Part shown: positions 6,319 to 13,175 of the stretch, piece by piece
Layout of the letters: each line of letters begins with the position of its first letter
How positions within the stretch are numbered: the stretch's first letter is position 1
Assembly (NCBI GenBank): GCA_007116755.1
Contig: SKHU01000282.1
Span: 1-13,176, forward strand
Reading direction: 5' to 3'
Source of the DNA: Alphaproteobacteria bacterium
GTDB lineage: Bacteria; Pseudomonadota; Alphaproteobacteria; Micavibrionales; CSBR16-224
Length of the DNA stretch: 13,176 nucleotides
Notes under the pieces: model-generated
Told to the model about the DNA's origin: nothing
Database searches by the model: none
Seen by the model: the letters and a program-made list of their open reading frames with translations, nothing else
Translations under genes and position numbers: made by a program

Positions 6319-6345
6319 ATACGGGCACCTGTCCTGTATTTTTTT
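6319..6345 (+). terminator. Intrinsic terminator of the TVP38-to-phosphatidyltransferase operon
   Basis: Seven bases at 6319-6325 pair with 6333-6339 (one G-U), with a seven-base loop and then a run of T to 6345. It lies about 70 bases past the stop at 6246, and the T tract is on the plus strand only. The minus-strand pheS transcript, which ends at 6390, has no comparable hairpin of its own in this gap. Confidence 0.65.
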
Positions 6346-6389
6346 GCCGTTGCGAAGTCAGGATTGGAGTTCGGTGTTCCGGCGCGGCT

Positions 6390-7475
6390 TTATTCGGCGC
6401 GTAGAGCTGTATTCGGCTGGTCGGACGGGCCGAAACCGTAATGGCGCAGCCAGCGTATATCCGATTCAAAAAATGTGCGCAGATCGGGAATACCGTATTT
6501 CAGCATGGCGACACGCTCGATTCCCATACCGAAGGCAAATCCCTGATATTCTTCCGGATCAATACCGCAGTTTTTCAGGACGTTCGGATGCACCATACCG
6601 CAGCCGAGAATTTCCATCCATTTATTGCCGCCGCCGATTTCCAGTTTGCCGTTATTGACGGCACAGCCGATATCCATTTCCGCAGAAGGTTCCGTGAATG
6701 GGAAAAAGCTGGGGCGGAAACGCACGGGCAGTTCCTCCACACCGAAATATTTCCGGCAGAATACCGTCAGGCAGTGTTTTAAATGTCCCATATGGCTGGT
6801 TTTGTCGATGACCAGACCTTCCATCTGGTGGAACATCGGCGTATGCGTCATATCGTAATCGGAACGGAAAGTGCGCCCCGGCACAATAATGCGGATCGGC
6901 GGTTTCTGGTTCTGCATGACATGGATTTGTACTGTGGAGGTATGGGTGCGCAAAAGCCGTGTGGCCGCTTCTCCTTCGCTGTCAGGGGCATCAGGCAGGT
7001 AAAACGTATCATGCATCTGCCGCGCCGGATGTTCGGGGGGGAAATTCAGGGCGGTGAAATTGTGAAAATCGTCTTCGATCTCCGGCCCTTCGGCGACGGT
7101 AAAGCCCATCTCTGCGAAAATCGTAATCATTTCCTCGGTCGTCTGGCTGATTGGGTGGATGCTGCCCTGCTGTTCCGGCCGCGGGGAAAGGGTCATATCC
7201 AGCTTTTCGGTTTGCAGCCTTTCGTCAAGCTCCTTGCGTTTCAGTGCGGCGGCACGGGTTTCAATCTCGCCTGTAATCTCGTCTTTCAGACGGTTTAAAG
7301 CCTGCCCCATTTCACGGCGCTGCTCGGGATCCATCTGTCCCAGCGATTTCATCAGATCGGTGACTTTCCCTTTTTTGCCGAGCGCCTGAACACGCACGGT
7401 TTCCAGCGCCTGCATGTCGTTTGCGGCCTGCACCGTTTCAACAATTTCTTTTTTCAGAGCCTCTATATTGCTCAT
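6390..7475 (-). CDS. pheS: Phenylalanine--tRNA ligase alpha subunit
   Basis: The 361-residue protein is a full-length bacterial PheS, the catalytic subunit of the alpha2-beta2 enzyme that charges tRNA-Phe. Residues 1-95 form the N-terminal coiled-coil that contacts tRNA, including the conserved Gly-Lys-Lys-Gly near 33-36. The class II core follows: Gly-Pro-Glu-Ile-Glu-Asp-Asp at 130-136, motif 2 around 193-224 with Gly-Arg-x-Phe-Arg and His-Thr-Pro-Met-Phe-His-Gln, Phe-Arg-Pro-Ser-x-Phe-Pro-Phe-Thr-Glu-Pro-Ser at 253-264, and motif 3 Gly-Phe-Ala-Phe-Gly-Met-Gly-x-Glu-Arg at 312-321. The ATG at 7475 has AAGGAAGGA upstream at nine bases. An in-frame ATG at 7505 overlaps the ferredoxin stop but has no binding site. 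pheS is usually followed by pheT and preceded by rplT; here it is the last gene of a ferredoxin-containing operon. Confidence 0.98.
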   Translation of the reverse strand: MSNIEALKKEIVETVQAANDMQALETVRVQALGKKGKVTDLMKSLGQMDPEQRREMGQALNRLKDEITGEIETRAAALKRKELDERLQTEKLDMTLSPRPEQQGSIHPISQTTEEMITIFAEMGFTVAEGPEIEDDFHNFTALNFPPEHPARQMHDTFYLPDAPDSEGEAATRLLRTHTSTVQIHVMQNQKPPIRIIVPGRTFRSDYDMTHTPMFHQMEGLVIDKTSHMGHLKHCLTVFCRKYFGVEELPVRFRPSFFPFTEPSAEMDIGCAVNNGKLEIGGGNKWMEILGCGMVHPNVLKNCGIDPEEYQGFAFGMGIERVAMLKYGIPDLRTFFESDIRWLRHYGFGPSDQPNTALRAE

Positions 7476-7501
7476 ATTCGCAGATCCTTCCTTCATCATC
7501 G

Positions 7502-7828
7502 TCATGCGTCTTTTTCTGTGCCGGGGGCAAGTGTCAATTTTAAACCGTTGAGTTCCTCTGTAAACAGTATTTGGCAGGAAAGCCGGGAATTTTCTTCTAT
7601 GGCGAATGCTTCCGCCTCCAGCATATCCGTTTCATCGTCGCGCGGCGGGTGGAGTTTGCCGAGCCAGTCTTTGTCCACATATACATGGCAGGTGGCGCAA
7701 CTGAGGCAGCCGCCGCATTCGGCCTTGATGTTCAGGTCATGGTCGCGAATGATCTCCATAACGCTCCAGCCTTCGAGCGCGTCGATTTTATGTTCTGTGC
7801 CGTTTTGATCTGTGACGGTGATACGCAT
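7502..7828 (-). CDS. [2Fe-2S] ferredoxin, adrenodoxin type
   Basis: A 108-residue ferredoxin of the adrenodoxin/bacterial Fdx group. The cluster ligands are visible as Cys38-x5-Cys44-x2-Cys47 and a distant Cys85 in Ser-Cys-Gln-Ile. An extra Cys41 lies inside the binding loop. Conserved Asp/Glu residues around 63-75 form the acidic patch that such proteins use to dock reductases. The likely role is one-electron transfer from the ferredoxin-NADP+ reductase encoded two genes upstream to iron-sulfur assembly or to an oxygenase. It is expressed from the folC-pheS operon: 15 bases separate it from the membrane protein gene and 26 from pheS. Its ribosome binding site is weak and A-rich. The fold call is firm; the partner is inferred. 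Confidence 0.95.
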   Translation of the reverse strand: MRITVTDQNGTEHKIDALEGWSVMEIIRDHDLNIKAECGGCLSCATCHVYVDKDWLGKLHPPRDDETDMLEAEAFAIEENSRLSCQILFTEELNGLKLTLAPGTEKDA

Positions 7829-7843
7829 TTTCTTTGTTCTTTT

Positions 7844-8659
7844 TTAAATTTTCTTGCTTTGCCCCAGCATTTCCTTCAGCGCAAAAATAAATCCGGCATT
7901 CATGAGTGCAGAAATGATAATGCCGACGGGCTTTGTCAATAGTACGAGAACCAGCATCTGTGTTTTCGACATGGTTTCGACCGGTGACATAGTCAGTGCG
8001 GCAAAAAGCTGAAAGACGAAAAAGACGGGAATGGTGCACAGCGCGATAACGCCCAGCAGCCGCAGGGAGAACATGAAACCGCGTGCCTGTTTCAAAAACA
8101 GGCTGATCGGATAATCAACGGCGGCCAGCAGCGGCGTAACCAGCAGCCGGATGCTCCAAAAAATAAAGACGGTAATGGCCAGGCCAAGGATCAGCATGAT
8201 GCCGGATACGTCCTCCTGCTCCGGCCCGCTTGGGGTGAAGGCGGCGGAGATTTCTGCCAGCAGGACGACAGCTGCCTGCAGCAGCAAAGTCAGAAAAATA
8301 GAGGCGCGGATCAGGTCGGCGCGGTATTGCATAAAGCGCAGATCCCGCACAGGCAGGTTTCCGAGGCGCTCTCCAAATATAATCAGGCGGGCAAGGCAGC
8401 AGATAAACCAGCCCAGCAGGACGTTGCCGGGCAACTCCCATAGAAATGCCTCAAAGCCGCTTCTTTCGGTTTCGCGCCATGTTTTGAACAGGTGATAGAT
8501 CAGCGCTGTTCCCAGCTGTACAATCAAAACCGGAATAGCCAGACGCATCAGATACCGCCATTCTTCCGCAATAAAGAGGAACGCTGCGCGCGTGCTTTCC
8601 AGAATGCTGAAAAGATGAGGCGGGACGGGCGGGATGTCTGTCAGGTCGCGTTCGCTCAT
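7844..8659 (-). CDS. Six-helix integral membrane protein of unknown function
   Basis: I do not recognise a family. The 271-residue product has a polar, proline-containing N-terminus of about 35 residues and then roughly six hydrophobic segments: about 37-58, 74-95, 117-140, 153-181, 199-222 and 235-261. Loops carry clusters of Arg and Glu (for example Trp-Arg-Glu-Thr-Glu-Arg at 61-66). No enzyme motif, transporter signature or metal-binding cluster is apparent. Start at 8659; the upstream region offers only a weak Gly-rich binding site. The gene sits between the ferredoxin-NADP+ reductase (27 bases) and the ferredoxin (15 bases), so it is almost certainly co-transcribed. That placement could mean a membrane partner for the electron-transfer pair, but could equally be chance. 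Confidence 0.85.
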   Translation of the reverse strand: MSERDLTDIPPVPPHLFSILESTRAAFLFIAEEWRYLMRLAIPVLIVQLGTALIYHLFKTWRETERSGFEAFLWELPGNVLLGWFICCLARLIIFGERLGNLPVRDLRFMQYRADLIRASIFLTLLLQAAVVLLAEISAAFTPSGPEQEDVSGIMLILGLAITVFIFWSIRLLVTPLLAAVDYPISLFLKQARGFMFSLRLLGVIALCTIPVFFVFQLFAALTMSPVETMSKTQMLVLVLLTKPVGIIISALMNAGFIFALKEMLGQSKKI

Positions 8660-8686
8660 AATGCACCCAATCTACATGAAATCGGT

Positions 8687-9721
8687 TTATTTGACACCCA
8701 ATTTCTCCTGTAGGCTGGAAGATGAGGTGGTATACTGGAAACGCAGCTTTTTATCGGGGTGAATATAGCGGAATGCCTGCTGTGCCATCAGTGCGGCTTC
8801 ATGGAATCCGGACAGGATCAGTTTCAGCTTGCCCGGATAATGATTGATATCGCCGATGGCAAAAATGCCGGGCGTGTTTGTTTCAAATTTTTCCGTATCG
8901 ACGGGAATCAGGTTTTCATGAAGGTTCAGGCCAAAATTTGCGACTGGTCCCAGTTTCATCGTCAGGCCGTAAAAGGGCAGCATGGTATCGCAGACGACAT
9001 CGAACTCGCCGGAGGTTTTGGAACGCAGGCGTACGCTTTCAAGCTGCCCGTTTGCGCCGTTCAAGGCAACAGGTTCGGCGATATGCAGTGTGATTTTATT
9101 GTCATTGGCAAGCGTCCGCATTTTGTTGACGCTGTCCGGTGCGGCGCGGAATTCGTCGCGGCGATGGACAAGCGTGACGGATTGCGCGATCGGCTGAAGA
9201 TTAAGCGTCCAGTCAAGGGCGGAATCGCCGCCGCCGGAAATCAGAATGTTTTTATCGCGGAACTGTTCCATTTTGCGGACGGCATAAAATACCGATGTGT
9301 TTTCAAACTCTTCAATGCCTTTGATCGGCGGTTTCTTTGGTGTGAAGCTGCCGCCGCCTGCGGCGATGATGACCACCGGAGCCTCCAGGAGCGTGTCGTC
9401 ATCCGTGCCGACACGCCACAGCCCGTCTTCGGTTTTTGCAAGAGAATCCGCCATCTGGCTGAAATGAAATTCCGGTTTGAATGGTGTGATCTGTTCCATC
9501 AGACGGTCGGTCAACTCCTGTCCCGTGACAACGGGCAGGGCAGGGATGTCGTAAATCGGCTTTTCGGGATAAAGCTCAGTGCACTGGCCGCCGGGGCGGT
9601 CGAGAATGTCGATCAGATGCGCTTTGATGTCCAGAAGGCCGAGTTCAAACACGGCGAACAGGCCAACGGGGCCTGCGCCGATAATCACCGCATCTGTTTT
9701 TATCACGTCTTGTTTTGTCAT
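8687..9721 (-). CDS. Ferredoxin--NADP+ reductase, thioredoxin-reductase-like
   Basis: The 344-residue flavoprotein has an FAD motif Gly-Ala-Gly-Pro-Val-Gly at 15-20 and the family-typical stretch Pro-Gly-Gly-Gln-Cys at 43-47 followed by Tyr-Pro-x-Lys. The NADPH Rossmann motif Gly-Gly-Gly-Asp-Ser-Ala is at 163-168, and His-Arg-Arg at 186-188 reads the 2'-phosphate. The closing FAD motif Phe-Ala-Ile-Gly-Asp is at 287-291. The Cys-x-x-Cys of true thioredoxin reductases is absent, which identifies the YumC-type ferredoxin/flavodoxin-NADP+ reductases. These shuttle electrons between NADPH and ferredoxin in the cytoplasm, and a [2Fe-2S] ferredoxin is encoded two genes downstream. The ATG at 9721 matches the usual N-terminus; an in-frame TTG at 9757, overlapping the folC stop, would add twelve residues. 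Neither has a strong binding site, so the start is the uncertain part. Confidence 0.93.
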   Translation of the reverse strand: MTKQDVIKTDAVIIGAGPVGLFAVFELGLLDIKAHLIDILDRPGGQCTELYPEKPIYDIPALPVVTGQELTDRLMEQITPFKPEFHFSQMADSLAKTEDGLWRVGTDDDTLLEAPVVIIAAGGGSFTPKKPPIKGIEEFENTSVFYAVRKMEQFRDKNILISGGGDSALDWTLNLQPIAQSVTLVHRRDEFRAAPDSVNKMRTLANDNKITLHIAEPVALNGANGQLESVRLRSKTSGEFDVVCDTMLPFYGLTMKLGPVANFGLNLHENLIPVDTEKFETNTPGIFAIGDINHYPGKLKLILSGFHEAALMAQQAFRYIHPDKKLRFQYTTSSSSLQEKLGVK

Positions 9722-9753
9722 AGGTGATGGTTTAAAGCGCTTTGCGGTGGAAA

Positions 9754-11121
9754 TCAACCGTGTTCTTTCAAAACGTCACCGGCAAGATACAGTGATCCCG
9801 CAATCAGAATATTTTCCGCCTGCGGAGCAAGGCTGCGCAGCGCTTCACGCCATGACGGGGCAAATCCGGCCTTGAAATCCGTTTCCGCAATCAGCGCCTG
9901 CAAATCGGCAAGATCGTAGAGTACTTGTTCATAATTCTCCAGCGGCACCAGCGTGATGCTGCGTGCGGCTTTATAAAGCGGTGTCAGTATTTCCCGGAAA
10001 TCGCGCTTGCGTGACAGCGCCAGAATAACATCGGCGGGTTTATCCCATTTTTGTATTTCCGCTGCCAGCATCTGCGCCGCCGAGGCGTTATGGCCGCCGT
10101 CCAGCCACAGCGCTGCGTTTTCGGGAAGATGCGCCAGTTCCGGCCCTGCGGTGATGCGCTGCAGACGGCCGCGCCATTTGGCGTTTTGCAGCCCTGCGGC
10201 AAGTGCCTGTTCCGTAAAATCAAATTTTTTGCCAAGGGCAATCTGTTCCAGCATTGCAAGGGCAAGTCCGGCGTTTTGAATTTGGAATGTGCCGGCCATC
10301 GCGGGGCGGGGCATCTGCCATTGATGCGTTGTGCCGCTGAATTTAATCAGGCCGTTTTCCTCCGAAGCCGTCCAGTCGCGTCCGGCACAGAGCGGTACGG
10401 CGCCGCGTGCAGCAGCTTCGCGGACAGAGATATCATAGACGGAGGAATTTTCCTGTGCGCCGATTAAAAAAGGGATATCCGGCTTGGCAATGCCGGATTT
10501 TGTGCGCGCGATCTCTTCATGCGTATTGCCCAAAACGCTTGTATGATCAAGCGAAACCGCGGAGAGGGCGGTGCAAAGCGGCACATCGAATATATTGGTG
10601 GAATCCAGCCGCCCGCCCATACCGGTTTCCAGCAGCAGCACATCAGCCGGAATACGGGCAAAAGCATAAAACGCAGCCAGAGTGATTGCGTCAAAAAAGC
10701 GGATTTCCTGTCCGTCGATTGCCTTTTCCGCTGCTGCGAGTGATTCTTTCAGCAGAGTATCCTCAATATCTTTTCCGGCTGTGACAATCCGCTCATTAAA
10801 ATGAACCAGATGCGGCGAGGTGAATTTATGCACGGGGTGTCCGGCGGCTTCAAAAACGGCCTGAAGATAGGCCAGAACCGACCCTTTGCCATTGGTGCCC
10901 GCGATATGAATGACCGGCGGGAGTTTAAGATGCGGGTTGCCGAGCTTTTCCAAAAGCGGCAGCATACGCTCTTTCGGATCGCGTGTGGCAATTTCCTGCG
11001 GCTGCAGAATGCGCAGACGGTCAAGTATGCCTGAAATTTCTGCGTTGCGATGCGTCAGTCCCGAAAAAGCGGCGTTCGGATCGGTCGGAGACATTGGCTG
11101 CGGTGTTGTATTCCTTGTCAT
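9754..11121 (-). CDS. folC: Bifunctional dihydrofolate synthase / folylpolyglutamate synthase
   Basis: A 455-residue Mur-ligase-family enzyme. The ATP loop Ala-Gly-Thr-Asn-Gly-Lys-Gly-Ser is at 74-81, the folate-binding Thr-Ser-Pro-His-Leu at 101-105, and Glu-Thr-Gly-Met-Gly-Gly-Arg-Leu-Asp-Ser-Thr-Asn at 165-176. A Lys208 in Thr-Lys-Ser-Gly-Ile is the likely carbamylated lysine. The C-terminal domain carries Trp-Arg-Gly-Arg-Leu at 316-320 and Asp-Gly-Gly-His-Asn at 341-345. It adds glutamate to dihydropteroate and to tetrahydrofolate in the cytoplasm. The N-terminus is about 25-30 residues longer than usual if it starts at 11121; an ATG at 11094 is also possible, and neither has a Shine-Dalgarno. 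A TATAAT six bases before the first ATG suggests a leaderless transcript. It is the first gene of the minus-strand operon that continues into the reductase. accD often precedes folC in proteobacteria but is absent here. Confidence 0.96.
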   Translation of the reverse strand: MTRNTTPQPMSPTDPNAAFSGLTHRNAEISGILDRLRILQPQEIATRDPKERMLPLLEKLGNPHLKLPPVIHIAGTNGKGSVLAYLQAVFEAAGHPVHKFTSPHLVHFNERIVTAGKDIEDTLLKESLAAAEKAIDGQEIRFFDAITLAAFYAFARIPADVLLLETGMGGRLDSTNIFDVPLCTALSAVSLDHTSVLGNTHEEIARTKSGIAKPDIPFLIGAQENSSVYDISVREAAARGAVPLCAGRDWTASEENGLIKFSGTTHQWQMPRPAMAGTFQIQNAGLALAMLEQIALGKKFDFTEQALAAGLQNAKWRGRLQRITAGPELAHLPENAALWLDGGHNASAAQMLAAEIQKWDKPADVILALSRKRDFREILTPLYKAARSITLVPLENYEQVLYDLADLQALIAETDFKAGFAPSWREALRSLAPQAENILIAGSLYLAGDVLKEHG

Positions 11122-11127
11122 GACGGC

Positions 11128-11133
11128 ATTATA
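11128..11133 (-). promoter_or_regulatory. Candidate -10 element for a leaderless folC mRNA
   Basis: On the minus strand a perfect TATAAT ends six bases before the ATG at 11121, so transcription would begin at or next to the start codon. No Shine-Dalgarno is present, which agrees with leaderless translation. The -35 is poor: ATGACG at a 19-base spacing. The call rests on the -10 match and its position. Confidence 0.45.
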
Positions 11134-11189
11134 AAAGAATTTTTTCGGTTTACGTCATAAATTTATGCTGTGTATTAAAGAAAATCGCC

Positions 11190-11219
11190 TTGACATATGC
11201 ATTGGTAATATGCAAATAT
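11190..11219 (+). promoter_or_regulatory. Candidate sigma-70 promoter with direct-repeat operator for the 151-residue protein gene
   Basis: A perfect TTGACA lies at 11190-11195. After 18 bases comes AAATAT (11214-11219), preceded by TGC, which would act as an extended -10. Two copies of ATATGCA, at 11195-11201 and 11208-11214, are spaced 13 bases apart inside the spacer and overlap the promoter, like a tandem operator. A second TATAAT (11239-11244) lacks a -35 and would start the mRNA at the ribosome binding site. Assignment is by consensus only. Confidence 0.42.
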
Positions 11220-11265
11220 TCCGGCAATCTGATTAAAATATAATTTTTATCAAGGAGAGATTGTA

Positions 11266-11721
11266 ATGCCGAAATACAGCCGCGAACAGGTTAAGACTTT
11301 TGAGGCAATCGTTGACAGTTTTATAAATAATGTCGTGAAGAGTGTTGGCAATACGCCGGACGGCAAAACGCCGGGAGAGGTTTTTTCCAAAAATATCAAA
11401 TTTACGGAAATGCCGAAAATTCTGATTGCCAAAAATGCTTTTAACCGCGGTGCTGCCGATCCCGACAAGCGCGTAAAGCAGATTTTGAAATATTGCAGTT
11501 CGGTTTTGCCTGCCATGCAGCGCAGCTTTGGCGATGAGGCTTTGTCCGATGCAATGCCGCAGGCGGCCAGAACTCAGGAAATCTCTGACATCTGCCGTGA
11601 AAACGGCGCAGAGGGCATAGCAAAACTGGTTGATGCTGCGATTGCAAAAGATCAGCCGGCAGGGCAGAAAACTCCGGCGGCAAAAAATGCCGGAGGCAAA
11701 CCGCCGCAACCGAAAAAATAA
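11266..11721 (+). CDS. Hypothetical 151-residue helical protein with a Lys/Pro/Ala tail
   Basis: I do not recognise this family. The start at 11266 has AAGGAG eight bases upstream, the best ribosome binding site in this part of the window, and a promoter candidate precedes it. The product is basic and mostly helix-forming, without a signal peptide or membrane segment. Residues 5-27 and 50-90 look amphipathic, Cys78 and Cys110 are isolated, and residues 129-151 are a disordered Lys/Pro/Ala/Gly tail of the kind that binds nucleic acid or membranes. It is monocistronic, and its stop is only three bases from the stop of the convergent Sel1 gene. Codon use and composition resemble the neighbours. 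It is likely a lineage-specific gene. Confidence 0.75.
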   Translation: MPKYSREQVKTFEAIVDSFINNVVKSVGNTPDGKTPGEVFSKNIKFTEMPKILIAKNAFNRGAADPDKRVKQILKYCSSVLPAMQRSFGDEALSDAMPQAARTQEISDICRENGAEGIAKLVDAAIAKDQPAGQKTPAAKNAGGKPPQPKK

Positions 11722-11724
11722 AGC

Positions 11725-12264
11725 CTATTCGGCAGGTGTTTCCGTTTCAGAAGTTTCGGGAGATGTATCCGGAACGGCGGCAGCAGGGCTATCCGGTGTC
11801 CAGTTCGCAACCTGCTCCATAATGGCGGCCAGTTCTTCTTCCGTGAAATAACCGCTGAGACGGTCACGCAATACGGCGGCATTCATATCGCCGCGATCTG
11901 CGGCGACCGACAGCCAGAAATAGGCTTTTTCGTATTCGCTGAACGGAATAGCGGCATAGAGCAGCCCCAGTGTTCCCTGTGCTTCGATATGCCCTTGTCC
12001 GGCTGCGCGCCGCAGCCATATTTCCGCCTGTTCATGATCCTGCTGTGTGTGCTGGCCGTGCATGTAGAAACTTCCCAGCATCGCCATCGCCGCGATATCT
12101 CCGTTTTCAGCACGTGTCTTTATAGAGAGGAAAGCAGCTTGTCCGGGGTCATCTACTGTTTCCTGAGCTTCCGGTGCTTCGGCATGTCCATGCTGCAAAA
12201 CGGGAAACACGGCAAGAAACAGTGTCATTGTAAAAACGGTAAAAACGGCGAATAATTTTTTCAT
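11725..12264 (-). CDS. Secreted Sel1-repeat protein
   Basis: A 179-residue exported protein. Residues 1-30 are a signal peptide (Met-Lys-Lys start, long hydrophobic core at 8-23, likely cleavage after Ala-Glu-Ala near 30). Two Sel1/TPR-like helical repeats follow, about 56-93 (Ala-Met-Leu-Gly...Ala-x-x-Trp-Leu-Arg-Arg-Ala-Ala-x-Gln-Gly-His) and 94-129 (Gly-x-Leu-Gly-Leu-Leu-Tyr...Ala-Tyr-Phe-Trp-Leu-x-x-Ala-Ala-x-Arg-Gly-Asp). The tail from 156 is disordered and rich in Pro, Thr, Ser and Glu. Sel1 repeats are protein-binding scaffolds, often periplasmic, acting in envelope stress or signalling complexes. The start at 12264 has GGAG about nine bases upstream; starting at 12294 would add ten residues before the signal. 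The gene is monocistronic with its own promoter. Partner unknown. Confidence 0.88.
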   Translation of the reverse strand: MKKLFAVFTVFTMTLFLAVFPVLQHGHAEAPEAQETVDDPGQAAFLSIKTRAENGDIAAMAMLGSFYMHGQHTQQDHEQAEIWLRRAAGQGHIEAQGTLGLLYAAIPFSEYEKAYFWLSVAADRGDMNAAVLRDRLSGYFTEEELAAIMEQVANWTPDSPAAAVPDTSPETSETETPAE

Positions 12265-12298
12265 GTTCCAATCTCCGGGAATATATAAATACAAGGAT

Positions 12299-12326
12299 AG
12301 TATAATGCATAATTTTTAAAATTCAA
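12299..12326 (-). promoter_or_regulatory. Sigma-70 promoter for the Sel1-repeat gene, -35 inside the DUF1028 gene
   Basis: Read on the minus strand, TTGAAT (12321-12326) is followed after 16 bases by TATACT (12299-12304). Transcription would start about 28 bases before the ATG at 12264. The -35 lies in the last codons of the upstream DUF1028 gene, so the Sel1 gene can be expressed independently of it. Confidence 0.5.
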
Positions 12327-12951
12327 CGCGCCGGTCACGTGCGCCGAAAACGCCGTACAGGCGGCGCAATTCGTCAAGCGGTGTATCATGGCTGTCCACC
12401 CGCAGATCAATCGGATAAAAACGCTGCACAGGATAGGTTGTTTTATAGACTTTGATGGCCGCTGCTTCCTGACCGCGGAGATCGCCGCCCGCCGCCTGTC
12501 CTGCTTCCAGCGCCTCCAGCAGTTTTTCGGTCATGACAGAAGAGGGGGAGCTTTCATAGGCGGCGATCATCGCCTCGATTACAGAGGGTGAGGCCAGCGC
12601 ATTTCCGGCCGCCGCACAGTTTTTCCCGATGCGGTGAAACAGCGGAGCCGTGCATTTTATTCCGCTATGAACAAAAAAATTACCGCGTAGATCGGCCAGA
12701 ATGCATTGTCGTTTTTCACGGGCTTTATCGGTCAGCAATGCGCCGGAAAGACTGCTTTCAAGGTCAAGTCCGGCCTCCATATTGTCAAGAATGCGGTAGG
12801 CGACCTGTGCATAGGCGCAATTCTGAATATTGACAATTCCGGTGCCGGGGCGGAAATACTGCGTGCAGCCACCGACTCCCGTCCATTTACTGGCAACGGC
12901 AGAGCCGATCAGTTTGTTTTTGCGGTCAAAGGCGATAATCGAAAAAGTCAT
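12316..12951 (-). CDS. DUF1028 family protein (Ntn-hydrolase-like)
   Basis: A 211-residue member of DUF1028. The N-terminus Met-Thr-Phe-Ser-Ile-Ile-Ala-Phe-Asp with Ala-Val-Ala-Ser-Lys at 18-22 is the family start, and Leu-Glu-Ala-Gly-Gln-Ala-Ala-Gly-Gly-Asp at 148-157 followed by Arg-Gly-x-x-Ala-Ala is its hallmark. A final Asp-Leu-Arg-Val-Asp-x-His-x-x-Pro-Leu-x-Glu-Leu-Arg-Arg at 182-197 also matches. The fold is thought to be Ntn-hydrolase-like; activity is not established, although members often neighbour amino-acid or amide-handling genes. The start at 12951 is eight bases after the D-amino-acid dehydrogenase stop and its ribosome binding site is weak, so it is probably translated from the same mRNA. 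An ATG-like start at 12999 would overlap the upstream gene and is not family-like. Confidence 0.9.
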   Translation of the reverse strand: MTFSIIAFDRKNKLIGSAVASKWTGVGGCTQYFRPGTGIVNIQNCAYAQVAYRILDNMEAGLDLESSLSGALLTDKAREKRQCILADLRGNFFVHSGIKCTAPLFHRIGKNCAAAGNALASPSVIEAMIAAYESSPSSVMTEKLLEALEAGQAAGGDLRGQEAAAIKVYKTTYPVQRFYPIDLRVDSHDTPLDELRRLYGVFGARDRRVEF

Positions 12952-12959
12952 ATCGTGTT

Positions 12960-13175
12960 TTATTTCAGATCGTAAATTGCGCAGATTTGTTCGGCGCATT
13001 TATAAGCTGTGGCAGGGGCAATCGTCCAGCCCAGCATGCCGTGGCCGAGATTATAAGATAGATTCCGGAATTTTTGCGACGGTTTGACAATCGGCAGGCT
13101 GTCCGGCGTGAAAGGTCGAAATCCGGAGTGGACAGAAAATTTTCCAAATTGATAGCCGGGAAACAGATTTTCCTG
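12960..13175 (-). CDS. C-terminus of a DadA-type D-amino-acid dehydrogenase / FAD-dependent oxidoreductase (5' end outside window)
   Basis: Seventy-one C-terminal residues are visible, ending at the TAA complementary to 12960-12962. They contain Gly-Phe-Arg-Pro-Phe-Thr-Pro-Asp and then Leu-Pro-Ile-Val near residues 19-30, and Tyr-Asn-Leu-Gly-His-Gly-Met-Leu-Gly-Trp-Thr at 41-51. These are the closing FAD/substrate segments of the DAO superfamily in its DadA form (Arg-Pro-x-Thr-Pro-Asp, Gly-His-Gly-x-x-Gly-Trp). DadA oxidises D-amino acids to keto acids and passes electrons to the respiratory chain. A different, overlapping frame (12965-13147) is open but unlike any protein and was not used. 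The gene continues past base 13176 and is probably co-transcribed with the DUF1028 gene. The substrate cannot be fixed from the fragment. Confidence 0.88.
   Translation of the reverse strand, partial: QENLFPGYQFGKFSVHSGFRPFTPDSLPIVKPSQKFRNLSYNLGHGMLGWTIAPATAYKCAEQICAIYDLK

Noticed and set aside
8759..9727. 322-codon plus-strand open frame
   Set aside because: It mirrors the ferredoxin-NADP+ reductase in the opposite strand and shows no motif or ribosome binding site.
12965..13147. 60-codon minus-strand frame as an independent gene
   Set aside because: It overlaps the DadA C-terminus in another frame, and only the DadA frame gives a family match.
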